NCBI RefSeq assembly: GCF_004336745.1
Contig: NZ_SJXD01000027.1
Coordinates: forward strand, 310,001 to 374,000
DNA: 64,000 nt
DNA from: Roseococcus sp. SYP-B2431
GTDB taxonomy: Bacteria; Pseudomonadota; Alphaproteobacteria; Acetobacterales; Acetobacteraceae
Reading direction: 5' to 3'
The position numbers and the translations under genes are program-made. The notes under the pieces are model-generated. The model saw only the letters and a program-made list of their open reading frames with translations, made no database searches and was not told the origin of the DNA. Below, piece by piece: positions 61,430 to 64,000 of the stretch (position 1 is its first letter; each line of letters begins with the position of its first letter).

Positions 61430-64000
61430 GTGGCAGGCCACACCGAACATGCCTTCGAAGCCGCCATCGAGCATGGCCTGCTCACCCACGGGGGATTCAC
61501 ACGGGGTGATCCCGCGGGCTTCGAGCCCAATTCCGCCCTCTTCCCTGATGAGGTGATCGCCTTCATCCGGGCCAGCCAGCCTACGCGGTGGGATCAGCTC
61601 GAGGCGATGCTCAAGGAGCGCACCTCGGCGACCATTCTCGATAGCCTGGTCAAGGAACTGGCGAGCAAGGGCGCCCTCGGCGTGCTGCGCCACGGCTTCA
61701 AGTGCTACGGCAAGGAGCTGCGCCTTGCCTACTTCCGGCCGAATTCCGGCATGAACCCGGAGGCAGCGCAGCGATACGCCGCCAATCGTCTCACCATCAC
61801 CCGCCAGGTCGCCTTCACCTCGAAGGTGTTGAAGCGACCCGAGGGGACGCCGCGGAAATGCATCATTGACGTAGTGCTCAGCGTCAATGGCCTGCCGGTG
61901 GTGACGGCCGAGCTGAAGAACCCGCTCACCGGGCAGCGCGCTGTGGATGCCCACAAGCAGTACATGCATGACCGCGACGGGCGCGACCCCCTTTTTTGCT
62001 TCAAGGAGCGGGCGCTAGTGCACTTCGCGGTGGATCCCGACGAGGCCTGGATGACCACGCAGTTGCAGGGCGCGGAGACCTCCTTCCTTCCCTTCAACCG
62101 CGGCTGCAACTTCGGCGCTGGGAACCCGCCGGTGGAGGGTAACTGGAAGACGCACTACCTGTGGGACGAGGTGCTCCACGCCGACAGCCTGTTGGACATC
62201 CTCCAGCGCTTCATGCACCTCGACGTCAGTGAACGGGTCGTCGACACGCCAGCGGGCAAGCGCACGGTGCGACGTGAGCGGATGATCTTCCCGCGATATC
62301 ACCAGCTCGATGCGGTGCGGAAGCTGGTTGGCCATGCGCGCAACCATGGATCAGGGCGCAACTACCTCATTCAGCATTCTGCTGGCTCGGGTAAGTCGAA
62401 CAGCATCGCGTGGCTAGCTCATCGCCTCGCCTCCCTGCACGACGCTCGGGACGAGAAGGTGTTCCACTCGGTCATCGTCATTACCGACCGCCTGGTGCTC
62501 GACCAGCAGCTGCAGGACACCATCTATCAGTTCGAGCACAAGACCGGGGTCGTCGAGAAGATCGACGAGAACACGCAGCAGCTCGCCAAGGCGCTGGCAA
62601 TCGGCACGCCGATCATCATCTCCACGATCCAGAAGTTCCCATTCATCAGCCAGGCCATTCGCACGATGGAAGCGAAGGGCGAGAACGTGTCGATTGACAC
62701 GCAAGGCAAGCGCTTCGCCGTGATCGTCGACGAGGCGCACAGCTCGCAGTCGGGCGAGACGGTGTCCGCGCTGAAGGGCATCCTCAACAAGGACGGCATC
62801 GCCGAGGCCATCGCGAGCCAGATCGGCGAGGAGGAGGACGATCAGCTCACGGAGGAAGCCCGAGCCGCGATCCTGAAGGAGATGATGCAGCGCGCCCGTC
62901 AGCCGAACCTGAGCTTCTTCGCGTTCACCGCCACGCCGAAATTCAAGACCAAGGCGGTTTTCGACGAGCCCGGGCCTTCCGGCGCATCGCCGTTCCACGA
63001 GTACTCGATGCGGCAGGCTATCGAGGAGGGCTTCATCCTCGACGTACTGCAGAACTACACCACCTACAAGCGCTTCTTTGGCCTGGTGAAGCAGGTTGAG
63101 GACGATCCGGACGTGCCTCAGAAGGCCGCGGCGCGCGCGCTGGGCCAGTTCCTGGAACTGCACCCAGTCAACATTGAGCAGGTGGTGCAGGTCATCATCG
63201 AGCATTTCCGCCTGAAGGTGATGCACGAGTTGGGCGGACGCGCCAAAGCGATGGTGGTCACTGGATCCCGCCTCGCGGCGGTGAAGTACAAGATGGCCTT
63301 CGATCGCTACATCCAGGAGAAGGGCTACACCGGTATCAGGGCGCTGGTGGCCTTTTCTGGAACGGTGGAGGACCCGGCGGATCCAGGCTCCGCCTACACC
63401 GAGACCAGCATGAATGACGGGCTGCCGGAGCGCGAACTGCCTGAGCGCTTCGCCGGTGACAACTACCGCGTCTTGATTGTCGCGGAGAAGTATCAGACAG
63501 GTTTCGACCAACCTCTTTTGCAAACTATGTACGTGGTGAAGAGGCTCGCTGGCGTGCAGGCCGTGCAGACCCTGTCTCGCCTTAACCGCACCGCGCCCGG
63601 GAAGACCCGCACCTTCGTTCTGGATTTCAGAAACGAAGAGGAAGACATCTTCAAGGCGTTCAAGCCCTACTACGAGGCGACGCCCATGGGCGAGAACGCG
63701 GATCCGCAGAAACTCAATGAGCTACACCACAAGCTGCTACAGCCGGCGATTGTGACGCCCGGCGACGTGACCGAGTTCGCGGCAGTGTGGTTCAAGGCGC
63801 GACGCGATCCAAGCGGTCAAGACCACAAGCTCATGAATGCAATCATGGACCGCTGCGTCGCGCGCTTCAACGAGCGCGCCGAGGCGGAACAGGAGGAGTT
63901 TCGCGGGCAACTCACGGCGTTCCGCAACCTCTATGGCTTCCTGTCCCAAATCCTTCCCTACTTCGACAGCGAGCTGGAGCAGCTGTACGCCTTCCTGCGC
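61430..64000 (+). CDS. hsdR: Type I restriction endonuclease subunit HsdR (3' end outside window)
   Basis: 857 codons are open from the GTG at 61430 to the window edge with no stop. The N-terminal nuclease core has Asp147 and Glu161-x-Lys163 (AELKNPLTGQ), the PD-(D/E)XK catalytic set. The SF2 translocase follows: Walker A AGSGKS at 318-323, DEAH at 434-437 and motif III FAFTATPKF. QTLSRLNRTAPGKTRTFVLDF near 720 is motif VI. HsdR translocates and cuts unmodified DNA. It starts three bases after the extra gene. The frame was verified at several points; normal full length is about 1,000 residues. Confidence 0.95.
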   Translation, partial: MAGHTEHAFEAAIEHGLLTHGGFTRGDPAGFEPNSALFPDEVIAFIRASQPTRWDQLEAMLKERTSATILDSLVKELASKGALGVLRHGFKCYGKELRLAYFRPNSGMNPEAAQRYAANRLTITRQVAFTSKVLKRPEGTPRKCIIDVVLSVNGLPVVTAELKNPLTGQRAVDAHKQYMHDRDGRDPLFCFKERALVHFAVDPDEAWMTTQLQGAETSFLPFNRGCNFGAGNPPVEGNWKTHYLWDEVLHADSLLDILQRFMHLDVSERVVDTPAGKRTVRRERMIFPRYHQLDAVRKLVGHARNHGSGRNYLIQHSAGSGKSNSIAWLAHRLASLHDARDEKVFHSVIVITDRLVLDQQLQDTIYQFEHKTGVVEKIDENTQQLAKALAIGTPIIISTIQKFPFISQAIRTMEAKGENVSIDTQGKRFAVIVDEAHSSQSGETVSALKGILNKDGIAEAIASQIGEEEDDQLTEEARAAILKEMMQRARQPNLSFFAFTATPKFKTKAVFDEPGPSGASPFHEYSMRQAIEEGFILDVLQNYTTYKRFFGLVKQVEDDPDVPQKAAARALGQFLELHPVNIEQVVQVIIEHFRLKVMHELGGRAKAMVVTGSRLAAVKYKMAFDRYIQEKGYTGIRALVAFSGTVEDPADPGSAYTETSMNDGLPERELPERFAGDNYRVLIVAEKYQTGFDQPLLQTMYVVKRLAGVQAVQTLSRLNRTAPGKTRTFVLDFRNEEEDIFKAFKPYYEATPMGENADPQKLNELHHKLLQPAIVTPGDVTEFAAVWFKARRDPSGQDHKLMNAIMDRCVARFNERAEAEQEEFRGQLTAFRNLYGFLSQILPYFDSELEQLYAFLR

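Overview
This is a contiguous stretch of high-GC chromosome, most likely from an alphaproteobacterium of the Acetobacteraceae (Roseomonas-like). That placement is inferred from four things: the gene order ffh-rpsP-rimM-trmD-rplS followed by leuC-leuD-leuB, a LexA preceded by the alphaproteobacterial GAAC-N7-GAAC SOS box, the many periplasmic binding proteins of the Bug, TRAP and NMT1 types, and an SdhAF4-like small protein. No rRNA, CRISPR array, transposase or integrase was seen.

Layout. At 1-943 are minD (cut by the window edge) and minC. At 1071-12350 is a nitrogen and ureide catabolism region. It holds an NMT1-type binding protein, a thioesterase, a 2-hydroxyacid dehydrogenase, a complete nitrate/sulfonate-type ABC importer, a PuuE-like deacetylase, an alpha/beta hydrolase and an AtzF-like allophanate hydrolase in tightly overlapping order, then two tandem M20 carbamoyl/ureido-amidohydrolases and a RidA protein. 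At 12347-21330 is a second catabolic block on the minus strand: TRAP transporter DctPQM, hydantoinase/oxoprolinase HyuA-HyuB, MaoC, a 3-hydroxyacyl-CoA dehydrogenase and an SDR. At 21454-29407 are housekeeping genes (htpX, sdhAF4-like, persulfide dioxygenase-like, rplY-pth-orf-ychF, DUF1003) and an HMG-CoA-lyase/CoA-transferase pair. At 29490-32897 a structured leader precedes a GatC/AtzG-like small protein, an amidase, a nucleoside phosphorylase and a Bug-family binding protein.

At 33140-42706 lies the translation and leucine block on the minus strand: thrS, infC (probably starting with a rare ATA codon), ffh, rpsP, rimM, trmD, rplS, a strong terminator, leuC, leuD, leuB and tRNA-Arg(ACG). 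At 42822-56698 is a mixed region: an NYN plus OST-HTH-like protein, two glycosyltransferases, an ABHD10-like hydrolase, an NAD-binding epimerase, lexA, an N-formylglutamate amidohydrolase, a DUF169 protein, a Bug protein, proline iminopeptidase, a methyltransferase, a zinc-ribbon protein, a zinc-type binding protein with a Zur-like site, endonuclease V, DUF423 and an RlmM-like methyltransferase.

The right end starts with tRNA-Gly(GCC) at 56846 and its terminator. After about 420 bases with no convincing gene comes a type I restriction-modification operon: hsdM, hsdS, an unrecognised gene with a possible PD-(D/E)XK core, and hsdR, which runs off the window. hsdS and the extra gene are visibly more AT-rich than everything else. 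The extra coupled gene in this operon is the best candidate for something undescribed. The structured leader at 29490-29621 is the next best.
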